Shown here piece after piece: positions 14,334 through 20,661 of a stretch of 24,106 nucleotides of DNA. Below the pieces are notes generated by a model, which saw only the letters and a program-made list of their open reading frames with translations, did no database searches and had not been told where the DNA came from. The position numbers were made by a program, and so were the translations under genes. Source of the stretch: Candidatus Gottesmanbacteria bacterium (GTDB lineage Bacteria > Patescibacteriota > Microgenomatia > 2-02-FULL-39-11); NCBI GenBank assembly GCA_016204905.1, contig JACQJU010000051.1, positions 1 through 24,106 of the forward strand, given 5' to 3'. Every line of letters begins with the position of its first letter. The first letter of the stretch is position 1.

Positions 14334-14634
14334 GCTTTACTTTAATAGTGACAAAAACTACAAAAGAAGTCAATCCTTCAATTCCATTCAGGATTGACCC
14401 TGAGCGAAGTCGAATGGGTCAATGGGAATTAGTTAGTAAGTCAATTAGTTACTTAGAAAAGGGCAACTTAAGAAGTAACGAAATAACGAAATAACTAACT
14501 GGTGATCCGCCAGCTGGCGAAGAAAAAGTAGATTATGATGAGTATATACTAAATACGTAGGCTGCAAACTTGAGCAACTGAAGTACAGATTGTTTTATCA
14601 TCATATAAAAATTAACTTCTCATCTCCCTCAACC
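14334..14634. other. Leader/intergenic region with palindromes, no gene
   Basis: This would be a roughly 300-base 5' leader of the subtilase operon if the promoter at 14639-14668 is used. ATTGACCC (14393-14400) pairs with GGGTCAAT (14416-14423) and AATTCC (14380-14385) with GGAATT (14425-14430). The loop holds TGAGCGAAGTCGAA, a widely scattered bacterial repeat word. CGCCAGCTGGCG, a perfect 12-bp palindrome, is at 14508-14519. AT-rich repeats (GTAACGAAATAACGAAATAAC) lie between. No open frame of note. Confidence 0.55.
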
Positions 14635-14670
14635 CCTTATAATATTCTGCTCGAGCTATATTCTACAATG
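14635..14670. promoter_or_regulatory. 36-bp palindromic operator candidate, copy 1 (cohesin-dockerin operon)
   Basis: Core GCTCGAGC (14649-14656) with left arm starting CCTTATAA (14635-14642). 26 of 36 positions match the copy at 15410-15445 without gaps. It lies within the predicted promoter of the subtilase operon, with the core inside the -35/-10 spacer. Confidence 0.65.
14639..14668 (-). promoter_or_regulatory. Predicted promoter of the cohesin-dockerin operon
   Basis: On the minus strand: TTGTAG (14668-14663), an 18-base spacer containing GCTCGAGC, then TATTAT (14644-14639). Matches to consensus are 4/6 and 5/6. The distance to the subtilase ATG is about 300 bases, so a nearer promoter cannot be ruled out. 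Confidence 0.4.
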
Positions 14671-14687
14671 TATACTCAGAGATTTTA

Positions 14688-15374
14688 TTAATCTGACAAT
14701 TCGAAATGTGTACGTAAGGAACCATCATCTTCTATTTGTTGCGCGATTATATATTGTACTGTAAATGCCACACCATACAACTCTCTCAAAAATTCTACTT
14801 CCTCAAAACAAGGGTAAGGAGATACATAGAGACTTTCCTGTAGTCGATATAGTCCCAGCTGTTCCAGACGCAGACGGAAAATATCCCTCACTCTTTTATA
14901 TTTATTTGGTATATCGAAAGCTACTAGTCTCCACCTCTTATCCCACTTCTTGGGCTTTACCTGTTTCATGGTTTCCAATTGATAATTCAACGCCTTGATT
15001 CTGCCATTTTTTCTTATGGTTACCTTCACCGTACCATCATCTTGCTCTTTTATAGTGACATACTTTTGTTTAGCCATTTGCGTAAGTACACTTTTAGTAC
15101 GCCATCGGCTAAATTTACCGCCTCCGATCAAAGTCAAACCAATTGCTGGACCAGCCCCAGGAAAAGCAAATACTAATCCTAAGACTCCAGCAGCTGCCAG
15201 GACTTTTAGGAGGGTACGAACTTTGGGATATAAAGTTTCCTTTTTCTCTTCCTCAACTGGCTGTTTAAATATCTTTGCTGCCTTCTCCCAATCGATATGG
15301 GCATAGGGATTAGCCACACTGACTCTTTTTTTCCTTACTTTTATTGATCTAAGTATTTTTCTTCGTGCACTCAT
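14688..15374 (-). CDS. PaaX/Cas2-like winged-helix regulator with hydrophobic insert
   Basis: 228 residues from ATG 15374 (GGGAG 7 bases upstream; an in-frame GTG lies one codon earlier). The C-terminal part, about 143-228, has the Cas2-like ferredoxin fold of PaaX regulators: WRLVAFDIPNKYKRVRD, LEQLGLYRLQESLYVSPYP, then VQYIIAQQIEDD. Residues about 88-138 look like a winged helix (KSVLTQMAKQKYVTIKEQDDGTVKVTIRKNGR). Residues 56-85 are strongly hydrophobic and Gly/Ala-rich, suggesting membrane association, and the N-terminus is very basic. Such proteins are often labelled Cas2, but no CRISPR or other cas gene is here. The 36-bp palindrome in its own promoter region and upstream of the cohesin-dockerin operon points to control of both. 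Confidence 0.78.
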   Translation of the reverse strand: MSARRKILRSIKVRKKRVSVANPYAHIDWEKAAKIFKQPVEEEKKETLYPKVRTLLKVLAAAGVLGLVFAFPGAGPAIGLTLIGGGKFSRWRTKSVLTQMAKQKYVTIKEQDDGTVKVTIRKNGRIKALNYQLETMKQVKPKKWDKRWRLVAFDIPNKYKRVRDIFRLRLEQLGLYRLQESLYVSPYPCFEEVEFLRELYGVAFTVQYIIAQQIEDDGSLRTHFELSD

Positions 15375-15409
15375 CACTTTTCTCCCATCAATTCAGTCTA
15401 ATAAACTAT

Positions 15410-15445
15410 CCTTATAAATTCAAGCTCGAGCTATTATTTATAAGG
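15410..15445. promoter_or_regulatory. 36-bp palindromic operator candidate, copy 2 (regulator promoter)
   Basis: CCTTATAAA (15410-15418) and TTTATAAGG (15437-15445) are exact inverted repeats around the core AGCTCGAGCT (15423-15432). It sits 36 bases upstream of the regulator's ATG. By the geometry of copy 1, TTATAA (15443-15438) and ATTTAT (15419-15414) would be weak -35 and -10 boxes on the minus strand. A TTGATT word further upstream is an alternative -35. Confidence 0.7.
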
Positions 15446-15555
15446 TTAATTATAAAATCAAAGATTATATAAACAGATGGTGAATCAATAAAAAAGTGGT
15501 TTTTTGTTTCTAATTCTTAGCAACCTATGTATACCCTCGGCTATATATATATATA

Positions 15556-16146
15556 CTAAAAAGCAATCGAGGAAAGTATCTTCTGATAATCACTACCTAC
15601 CAATGATTTCTGCTGGGCTATATAGACTAGATAACTTTTACCCATAAGTAATGTCACTTGCGCACTATCAACAGTATTCGGGTCACCTTGAGTAAAGACC
15701 GCTACCTTCCTCCCCTCTATATTTGTATATTGCAAATCATGAACCTGGTCAATAAGATACGATCGAGCAGCAGTCGAAGTAAGATTTGCAGTATTGTTAG
15801 GCGTGGTGTAAGAAGATATCCAATCTTCCAAAGTAGTACGATTTTTAAGTGGAAAGATTACGACCTGTATACCCTCATAAGACTGCTTAAAGGGGGGTGT
15901 TAAAACTAAAAAAAGTAAATGGTTGCCATTCTCCCGAGTAGTATTTTTCAATATATAATTTACTGGGTAATGGAAAGATAAACCATATTTATTATCTCTA
16001 TAGACTTGCCCAGACATAGTTGGGGCAAATGTTATAGTAGGTTGAGAAATCTTCTGCTGAAGATTATTTTGCTTTCCGTAAGAAAATAATCCCCCGATCA
16101 GCATAAGAAATATAATTCCAAGTAGTATATAAGTATTTTTTTTCAT
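15556..16146 (-). CDS. Membrane-anchored PsbP-like extracytoplasmic protein
   Basis: 196 residues. A signal anchor at 5-23 (YILLGIIFLMLIGGLFSYG) is followed by a linker and one alpha/beta domain beginning YRDNKYGLSFHYPVNYIL, the opening strand pattern (YGxSFxYPxxW) of PsbP/DUF-type proteins. LEDWISSY, then EGRKVAVFTQGD and a C-terminal helix SDYQKILSSIAF also fit that fold. The protein ending at 18393 has the same architecture (MGFTFEYPKDF), so the two are distant paralogues. No catalytic residues are evident. It starts 17 bases after the Cys-rich gene and is the last gene of that four-gene operon. Confidence 0.72.
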   Translation of the reverse strand: MKKNTYILLGIIFLMLIGGLFSYGKQNNLQQKISQPTITFAPTMSGQVYRDNKYGLSFHYPVNYILKNTTRENGNHLLFLVLTPPFKQSYEGIQVVIFPLKNRTTLEDWISSYTTPNNTANLTSTAARSYLIDQVHDLQYTNIEGRKVAVFTQGDPNTVDSAQVTLLMGKSYLVYIAQQKSLVGSDYQKILSSIAF

Positions 16147-16163
16147 AAGTATTTACCTAATAT

Positions 16164-17177
16164 TTAATTATTGCACTGGCTAGCAAATCCACACTTTCCC
16201 CCCTGACATCCCAGTGACGTCTTACAATCGCAGGCGCTCGTACAGGTATCACACAGGTCACCTTCGCGCTTGCAACTCCCCCCACCGCCTTTAGCCCCAA
16301 CATCAGAACAGCAAGTTTGGCCACCCAAACAACCTGCCTGGCCATGACCTACTTGATCTGCACCACATGTAGAACCTTTTACACACGACCCACCATACGT
16401 ACAACCGCATTCACCAGTGCAGCTATCGCCTTCATCACCTTCTCCAATTGTAGGAGCGGGATTTCCACCGCATTTATTAGGCCATTGCGCCTCGTCTCTT
16501 CCACATTTGGCATCACATGCGCTCCAGTGCGCATCTGCGTCTGCCCGACTACACCCATCTCCTACACCCCAGTCAGTGCAGCAATCACCACCGCTTATTG
16601 TACATCTGGCTATATCAAATCCTTTACTACAGCTTCCTGGAGCAGATGTCGCTGTTGGTACTCCCGGCTTACTAGTCGGCTTTACTGTCGGTGTTTTAGT
16701 TGGCGGCTTTGTAGGTCCTCCTGGACAACCTGCACAACCAGCACAGTTTAGATTTCCACAAGACTTGGGCACAACGCAAAATTTTGGACATTGATCTTCA
16801 CTTTGCGTTGGAACAGGTGTCTCAGATGGAACAGGTGTAGGAGAAAGACAACCAGAGCAACCAATACATGAACTATTTCCACAAGAGTCAGGCACAACAC
16901 AAAAATTTGGACATTTAGGATCCTCTGTAGGAGAAGGTGCAAATACCTGAAATCCTCCCTGTTGTGTACCTACCTGAGTAAAAAATGCCCGGGGAGATAG
17001 CTGAAAAACTCCCGCAAATTGATTACCGGCAAAAAAGGCAGCCACAAATATAGAAGCAATTATTACTAGTAGATTAAAAACAGATAAGTGGTATCTCTTT
17101 TTTAAAATTTCCCCAAAATCCTCATTGAGTATAGATTTTTTCTTATGACCCTCCATATCATCCAAATTTTCGCTCAT
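16164..17177 (-). CDS. Membrane-anchored cysteine-rich surface protein with internal repeats
   Basis: 337 residues with 36 Cys, all after residue 88. A basic, cytoplasmic N-terminus (1-30), a membrane helix at about 32-51 and a spacer come first. Two homologous 22-residue modules follow at 89-110 and 130-151 (period 41), each with six Cys in the order C-x3-C-x5-C-x4-C-x2-C-x2-C around FCVVPxSCGN. Pro/Thr-Lys linkers (TKPPTKTPTVKPTSKPG) lead to Cys-rich segments at 183-236, 253-290 and 302-335, the last resembling knottin or EGF-like small disulfide domains. The density implies an oxidising extracytoplasmic setting or metal binding. It starts 6 bases after a 37-residue membrane protein gene. 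Function unknown. Confidence 0.78.
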   Translation of the reverse strand: MSENLDDMEGHKKKSILNEDFGEILKKRYHLSVFNLLVIIASIFVAAFFAGNQFAGVFQLSPRAFFTQVGTQQGGFQVFAPSPTEDPKCPNFCVVPDSCGNSSCIGCSGCLSPTPVPSETPVPTQSEDQCPKFCVVPKSCGNLNCAGCAGCPGGPTKPPTKTPTVKPTSKPGVPTATSAPGSCSKGFDIARCTISGGDCCTDWGVGDGCSRADADAHWSACDAKCGRDEAQWPNKCGGNPAPTIGEGDEGDSCTGECGCTYGGSCVKGSTCGADQVGHGQAGCLGGQTCCSDVGAKGGGGSCKREGDLCDTCTSACDCKTSLGCQGGKCGFASQCNN

Positions 17178-17183
17178 ATATAT

Positions 17184-17297
17184 TTATTTCTTCTTTGAAC
17201 GATCTTTCAGTGTAGGATATAAAATAATCGCCAAAGCTAATATTAAAATAGCCCCGGTTAAATAAAAAGCTTGTAACGGATCAATTGTTATATTCAT
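17184..17297 (-). CDS. Tiny single-span membrane protein (37 aa)
   Basis: ATG 17297 overlaps the previous gene's stop by 4 bases (ATGA), and the frame ends 6 bases before the Cys-rich gene, so it is held in a tight operon. Residues 10-27 (AFYLTGAILILALAIILYP) are a membrane helix, followed by the basic tail TLKDRSKKK on the cytoplasmic side. Layout resembles small assembly subunits such as KdpF, but this is only an analogy. No family recognised. Confidence 0.65.
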   Translation of the reverse strand: MNITIDPLQAFYLTGAILILALAIILYPTLKDRSKKK

Positions 17298-17500
17298 TTT
17301 ACTTCTTGTAATAAAAATATACTAATATACATACATAATAGAGCCATTCCAACACCTGTAGTTACTACCAATATATTAATAGCAGTATTTCCCTCAAGTA
17401 TAGGTACCACAAGACCAGCAAAAAATACTAACCCCAGATTGCCAAATATTTCCGATATTCTCTCGATTTGAGCCGAATTTAATCTAAACGAACTTATCAC
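17294..17500 (-). CDS. Small two-span membrane protein (68 aa)
   Basis: The frame starts at GTG 17500, placed about 8 bases after a predicted -10 box, so the mRNA may be leaderless. Residues 1-15 are polar (RLNSAQIERISE), followed by two hydrophobic helices at about 20-36 (NLGLVFFAGLVVPILEG) and 42-64 (INILVVTTGVGMALLCMYISIFLL). First gene of an operon with a 37-residue membrane protein, the Cys-rich protein and a PsbP-like protein. Function unknown. Confidence 0.68.
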   Translation of the reverse strand: MISSFRLNSAQIERISEIFGNLGLVFFAGLVVPILEGNTAINILVVTTGVGMALLCMYISIFLLQEVK

Positions 17501-17508
17501 TTTTCTTC

Positions 17509-17537
17509 AGTATTTCACTTCATTTTGAAATTGTCAA
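17509..17537 (-). promoter_or_regulatory. Promoter of the Cys-rich protein operon, probably leaderless
   Basis: On the minus strand: TTGACA (17537-17532), 17 bases, AATACT (17514-17509), then 8 bases to the GTG at 17500. The -35 is perfect; the -10 matches 4 of 6. Confidence 0.55.
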
Positions 17538-17554
17538 ATCGTTTTTATCAATCG

Positions 17555-17612
17555 TACCCCCAAAACCACTTCGGAAGTGGACTTAGCTTCGCACATCGGG
17601 ATTAATCCCACA
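17555..17612. repeat. Dispersed repeat, copy without the 20-bp palindrome
   Basis: Runs CCACTTCGGAAGTGG (7-bp arms), then ACTTAGC directly joined to TTCGCACATCGGGATTA, with the palindrome GGGATTAATCCC at 17598-17609. It matches 18330-18395, where the same sequence is split after ACTTAGC by a 20-bp palindrome. The two copies flank the hydrolase gene. Confidence 0.75.
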
Positions 17613-17687
17613 CTTCTTCATTACCACCCCATGAAATCTCTCCGATCAACTGGAAATATCCACGTCACTAACTTGCCACCCTTTGGG

Positions 17688-17735
17688 TATTAGCTTCACA
17701 CACCGTATTAGCTTCACACACCGGGTGTGTAAAGC
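17688..17735. repeat. 18-bp tandem duplication plus hairpin downstream of the hydrolase gene
   Basis: TATTAGCTTCACACACCG occurs twice head to tail (17688-17705, 17706-17723). The second copy forms a hairpin with what follows: AGCTT-CACACACC (17710-17722) with GGTGTGT-AAAGCT (17724-17736). This lies at the stop codon of the minus-strand hydrolase gene and may serve as its terminator or processing site, although no long T-run is seen. Confidence 0.65.
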
Positions 17736-18319
17736 TATTTCTGTTTCAGTCTCTCAAGCAGTAAATCAAATTTTTTGTACTTTTTATCATAGGCGACATT
17801 AAAATGCCCTGCATTCTCCACTATCGTGATATTGCCACCCAGTTTTCTAGCTATTTCCTCTCCCTCAGATACCGGAGTATCATCGTTGGTAGACTGGTAT
17901 ATCTCAAAGTATCGACTAGCTTTTTTTATCTTCTCCCAATCAAATGGTTTCTCATGGAAAGAGTCTATTTTTTTTGAACCTTTGGCATACCAATGATAAA
18001 CCATCCATGGCGCGACCAGAAATGTCGCCCGGATTGATACCTTAAAACTAGGAAACAATTGAAAGAGGAACACCCCGCCTCTACTGTGACTAACAAACAT
18101 AGTATCTTCGTCTACAAATTTTCTATACTGATCAAATGTACCGAACCAATCACCCAGCACATGTCCTCCATAACTGGCATCCTGCTCTTTCGGGATAGGA
18201 AACTGAGGGACTAAAACACGATGACCCAATTTTTCCAGTTCTCCCTTCAGCCAGGGAAACCAATTTTCTTCTGGATTGCCATAGCTGCCATGGATGATAA
18301 AAATATTCGCCATTTTCAC
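17735..18319 (-). CDS. RBBP9/YdeN-type alpha/beta serine hydrolase
   Basis: 194 residues, a small alpha/beta hydrolase of the RBBP9/YdeN class. IFIIHGSYGNPEENWFPWL is the diagnostic start (HGxxGxPxxxWxPWL). The nucleophile is Ser79 in VSHSRGG, the acid Asp146 or Asp147 (STNDDTPV) and the base His172 (NAGHFN), so the triad is complete. No signal peptide, so cytoplasmic. The natural substrate of the family is poorly known; short-chain ester activity is usual. The start is GTG 18319 (GGTGAG 5 bases upstream) or ATG 18313; I kept the longer form. It is a single gene flanked on both sides by copies of the same dispersed repeat. Confidence 0.87.
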   Translation of the reverse strand: MKMANIFIIHGSYGNPEENWFPWLKGELEKLGHRVLVPQFPIPKEQDASYGGHVLGDWFGTFDQYRKFVDEDTMFVSHSRGGVFLFQLFPSFKVSIRATFLVAPWMVYHWYAKGSKKIDSFHEKPFDWEKIKKASRYFEIYQSTNDDTPVSEGEEIARKLGGNITIVENAGHFNVAYDKKYKKFDLLLERLKQK

Positions 18320-18326
18320 AGTTACT

Positions 18327-18395
18327 CACCCAAGACCACTTCGGGTGTGGACTTAGCCCTGCCTGCCGGCAGGCAGGTTCGCACATCGGGATTTA
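18327..18395. repeat. Dispersed repeat, copy interrupted by the 20-bp palindrome
   Basis: Same sequence as 17555-17612 (CCACTTCGGGTGTGG, ACTTAGC, ... TTCGCACATCGGGATT), but with CCTGCCTGCCGGCAGGCAGG inserted exactly between ACTTAGC and TTCGCAC. It overlaps the 3' end of the gene stopping at 18393. Confidence 0.8.
18358..18377. mobile_element. 20-bp perfect GC palindrome, apparent insertion
   Basis: CCTGCCTGCCGGCAGGCAGG is its own reverse complement. The related copy at 17587/17588 is an 'empty site' with the same flanks and no extra bases; no target duplication is visible. A near-identical element is at 1156-1175. It behaves like a REP/MITE-type mini-element. Confidence 0.6.
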
Positions 18396-19034
18396 CTCCA
18401 CCACTTCCTCATCTACATAACCTTCATCTGTTCCACTATCACCAACAACAGCTTCAGTATCTTCATCTTTTGCCGGAATAGTTTCTCCAGTTGCTGAAAC
18501 CTCATAAAACTTGAAATTTTCTAGAATTGCTTCATAAATAGCATCCAGTTTACCTGCGCCATCAGGATTTTCCTCCAAAAGAAAAATAATATCATCATAA
18601 AGCGTTGCCGTAACTACTTTGGGAGCTGGTGCACTAATTCTCACCTTTTTAGCTTCTTTGCCACCCCACGTCGTATCCACACTATTACCACCACTTATCT
18701 CCTTATCGCCTTTTAACCAACCATCAAGCGAAGTATAAGTAGTATCTTTGGCCCAAATTATGATATTTCCAGAAAGTCCACTTTTCGTCAGTTCCACATG
18801 CGCATAATTTTCCTCATCTTCTTCATGATTATCTATCATAAAATCTTTTGGGTATTCAAAAGTGAAACCCATCGGATCTTTCCAGGTAGTAAACTCCTCC
18901 ATCGGTTGAATAGATTGTGGACTCTGACCTATTGGTGAAGTTATAGATCTCCCTTTTATGAAAAAATATCCTCCTGCCGCGAGTCCTGCTAAAACAATTA
19001 CTATGATTATCCCTATGACAACCTTTTTATTCAT
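18393..19034 (-). CDS. Membrane-anchored PsbP-like protein with acidic C-terminal tail
   Basis: 213 residues from ATG 19034; the frame stays open 5 codons further, but that part overlaps the -10 box at 19041-19046, so transcription probably starts at the ATG. A signal anchor lies at 4-25 (KVVIGIIIVIVLAGLAAGGYFFI), with a linker next, then a PsbP-like domain at about 48-175 opening WKDPMGFTFEYPKDFMID, with LDGWLKGDK and a closing helix LDAIYEAILENFKFYE. The tail (about 180-213) is strongly acidic (DEDTEAVVGDSGTDEGYVDEE) and may bind cations. It is architecturally the same as the protein at 15556-16146 except for this tail. Function unknown. Confidence 0.75.
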   Translation of the reverse strand: MNKKVVIGIIIVIVLAGLAAGGYFFIKGRSITSPIGQSPQSIQPMEEFTTWKDPMGFTFEYPKDFMIDNHEEDEENYAHVELTKSGLSGNIIIWAKDTTYTSLDGWLKGDKEISGGNSVDTTWGGKEAKKVRISAPAPKVVTATLYDDIIFLLEENPDGAGKLDAIYEAILENFKFYEVSATGETIPAKDEDTEAVVGDSGTDEGYVDEEVVE

Positions 19035-19040
19035 AAGTAC

Positions 19041-19046
19041 ATTATA
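19041..19046 (-). promoter_or_regulatory. -10 box for a leaderless gene
   Basis: A perfect TATAAT (minus strand) 6 bases upstream of ATG 19034. The best -35 at 17-base spacing is TTATAA (19069-19064), a weak match. Confidence 0.5.
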
Positions 19047-19081
19047 CATAAATTGTTAAATTGTTATAACAATGTAACCAT

Positions 19082-19110
19082 TTGACAATGTAACACTGAA
19101 ATTTTATGCT
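19082..19110 (+). promoter_or_regulatory. Promoter of the 19117 gene, leaderless
   Basis: TTGACA (19082-19087), exactly 17 bases, TATGCT (19105-19110), then 6 bases to ATG 19117. The predicted start is the A of the ATG. It is divergent from the promoter at 19041. Confidence 0.62.
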
Positions 19111-19116
19111 TTATAT

Positions 19117-19548
19117 ATGCCCAAGATTTCTCTAATTATTTTTCTTCTAATACTTCTAAATATTGGACTAGCCTTCCCCCACAGTGCCCTTGCCCTAAAA
19201 AAAAGAGTCAGATCGGGAGGGCCCGTGAGATCCGTAACTGGAGGAAATTATTCTAGAGTATCCTTTTTCCCATCTCGTCTGGGTATCAATATCAACTTCT
19301 CCAATCTAGACAAAGTCAGCAAAGTATCCTATGTTCTATCCTATACAGGCTCAGGAAAAGCCCAAGGAGTGGTAGGATCATTTGCACCAGGGGCAAATAC
19401 CGATGCTCGTGAACTTCTCTTTGGTACTTGTTCAAGAGGCGCTTGTGTTTATCATGAAAATGTCACTGGTGCCAGACTCACCATCAACTTCACCCTCAAA
19501 ACCGGCTCCGTCTTCACCAAAAGATATCTCCTCAAAGTCAGAAAATAG
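19117..19548 (+). CDS. Small secreted beta-rich protein of unknown function (143 aa)
   Basis: A signal peptide (1-27, MPKISLIIFLLILLNIGLA...ALA) is followed by a basic start (KKRVRSGGPVRS) and a beta-sandwich-like domain: ININFSNLDKVSKVSYVLSYTG, then GVVGSFAPG and ARLTINFTLKTGSVFTKRYLLKVRK. Cys106 and Cys111 (GTCSRGACVYHE) form a likely short disulfide loop. No anchor is visible, so it is either released or held by partners. I cannot name the family. It is monocistronic, divergent from the PsbP-like gene and convergent with the gene ending at 19569. Confidence 0.75.
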   Translation: MPKISLIIFLLILLNIGLAFPHSALALKKRVRSGGPVRSVTGGNYSRVSFFPSRLGININFSNLDKVSKVSYVLSYTGSGKAQGVVGSFAPGANTDARELLFGTCSRGACVYHENVTGARLTINFTLKTGSVFTKRYLLKVRK

Positions 19549-19568
19549 TCTCTCATAAGGGGAAGAAA

Positions 19569-20525
19569 CTACATACCCACTGGCTTGGTCCTCTGTGGTT
19601 TTCTCATCCCCTCGCCCGATAGCAACCCACCCCCACCACCCGACCCCAAATCAAAATGCCTACTCCAAGATGTACTGATGCGAGAGCCATAGGGAAAGTA
19701 TGCCTGTCCATCATGAGAGAAGGAAGTATGTATAGGAAAGAAATGATAGGTCATCTTTTCTCCATGGAGCTGCCTACTAGGTGCTACTCCATGAATTCCT
19801 TGATCATCCAAAGAAAAAGTAGCTCCATCTTGTAGCTGTAAAATATATGGAAAAGTACCAAAGCGTGTTATTTGATCCTGATCAGTAACTTCTTGGGGGA
19901 AAAAACAGAAAAACAACTTACTGAGTTTACCATTTGAAGTCATTCCATCAAGAAATACACTGACTGCACGGTTATCAAGAGTATTCCAGATGAGGCCAAC
20001 ATCACATGAAGTAGTATTCCCTCTAAACATGTTTCTTATACTTTCCATAGCCGAGAAATTAAATTGGGTCAATCCACTGTTTTTATGGTTAAATATTTCT
20101 ACGGGTTGACTACCTGTAGGTATAATCTGACCATCCTCCTTCTTTTGAAAAACCAACCGGAGTATTTCCTTATCGGGTCCACTAAACATTCTTACTGCAA
20201 CATCAACCTCTTCCTGGTTGTTCTTTATAAAATCTAAAAACTCATGAATAAACTGCTCTTGAGCCGAATCAGGTTCTTTATAAGATAAAGCATCAGCCCC
20301 TTGTGGTCGAACCCGAGAATCTCCCCGACCAAACAATCCTCTCCAAAATAACGTCAAATTTCTGGGAAGTCTGGGCAGTTCATGCTGTGGCAGATGAATA
20401 CCTCTACGTGTTTCTATAGCTTCCATATCAACTGCTGAATTATATCGAATTAAGTTATGTATGTAAAACAACATGGTAGGAGGTTGTGACGGACAAAAAT
20501 ATTGTGTAGAATAAAGAGATTCCAT
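19569..20525 (-). CDS. Hypothetical protein (318 aa or shorter), no family recognised
   Basis: Uninterrupted frame of 318 codons. No signal peptide. The N-terminal part is uncertain: Met at residue 1, 18 (MLFYIHNL) or 34 (MEAIETRRG) could each be the start, and none has an SD. Residues about 75-200 look mixed alpha/beta (QEQFIHEFLDFIKNNQEEVDVAVRMF, then RLVFQKKEDGQ), and about 205-290 are beta-rich (AVSVFLDGMTSNGKLSKLFFCFFP ... YILQLQDGATFSLDDQG). The C-terminus is Gly-rich and basic (SGGGGGLLSGEGMRKPQRTK). Probably cytoplasmic. Function unknown. Its 5' end abuts the folded repeat region upstream of tRNA-Thr. Confidence 0.65.
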   Translation of the reverse strand: MESLYSTQYFCPSQPPTMLFYIHNLIRYNSAVDMEAIETRRGIHLPQHELPRLPRNLTLFWRGLFGRGDSRVRPQGADALSYKEPDSAQEQFIHEFLDFIKNNQEEVDVAVRMFSGPDKEILRLVFQKKEDGQIIPTGSQPVEIFNHKNSGLTQFNFSAMESIRNMFRGNTTSCDVGLIWNTLDNRAVSVFLDGMTSNGKLSKLFFCFFPQEVTDQDQITRFGTFPYILQLQDGATFSLDDQGIHGVAPSRQLHGEKMTYHFFPIHTSFSHDGQAYFPYGSRISTSWSRHFDLGSGGGGGLLSGEGMRKPQRTKPVGM

Positions 20526-20540
20526 CGCCGGGATGGTTTA

Positions 20541-20636
20541 CCCTGAAAATTTCGTTGAAATCTTTCTTAAGATTTCATAAATTTGCAAAACAAATTACGA
20601 AATTTTCAGGGCTCAGTGGCAGAACGCACTGAAAAT
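20541..20636. repeat. Branched inverted-repeat structure with two alternative pairings
   Basis: CCCTGAAAATTTCG (20541-20554) and CGAAATTTTCAGGG (20598-20611) are perfect 14-bp arms. Between them are two smaller hairpins: GAAATCTT-TCTT-AAGATTTC and AATTTG-CAAAA-CAAATT. The right arm can instead pair with CTGAAAAT at 20629-20636, so two folds exclude each other. It may be a structured RNA, a DNA cruciform or a mini-element. Confidence 0.6.
20609..20627 (+). pseudogene. tRNA D-arm-like fragment
   Basis: GGGCTCAGTGGCAGAACGC resembles the D-arm of the real tRNA 53 bases downstream (TGGCTCAGTGGTAGAGCG). There is no matching acceptor, anticodon or T arm around it. It could be a remnant of a duplicated tRNA or chance. 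Confidence 0.3.
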
Positions 20637-20661
20637 ATGCTTTCATGAGCCGGAACAATCA

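Noticed and set aside
14688..15374. Annotation as CRISPR-associated Cas2
   Set aside because: The fold is Cas2-like, but the winged helix, length (228 residues) and the absence of repeats, cas1 or other cas genes favour a PaaX-type regulator.
16317..16794. Plus-strand frames opposite the Cys-rich gene
   Set aside because: Long frames here result from the biased composition of the Cys/Thr/Pro-rich gene on the other strand; their sequences are low-complexity Ser/Thr/Cys shadows.
18150..18386. 78-codon frame containing the peptide CEPACRQAGL
   Set aside because: The peptide is just the translation of the 20-bp GC palindrome, and the frame overlaps the hydrolase gene in another phase.
20600..20660. 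Second complete tRNA upstream of tRNA-Thr
   Set aside because: Only a D-arm-like segment is present; no acceptor, anticodon or T arm can be formed around it.
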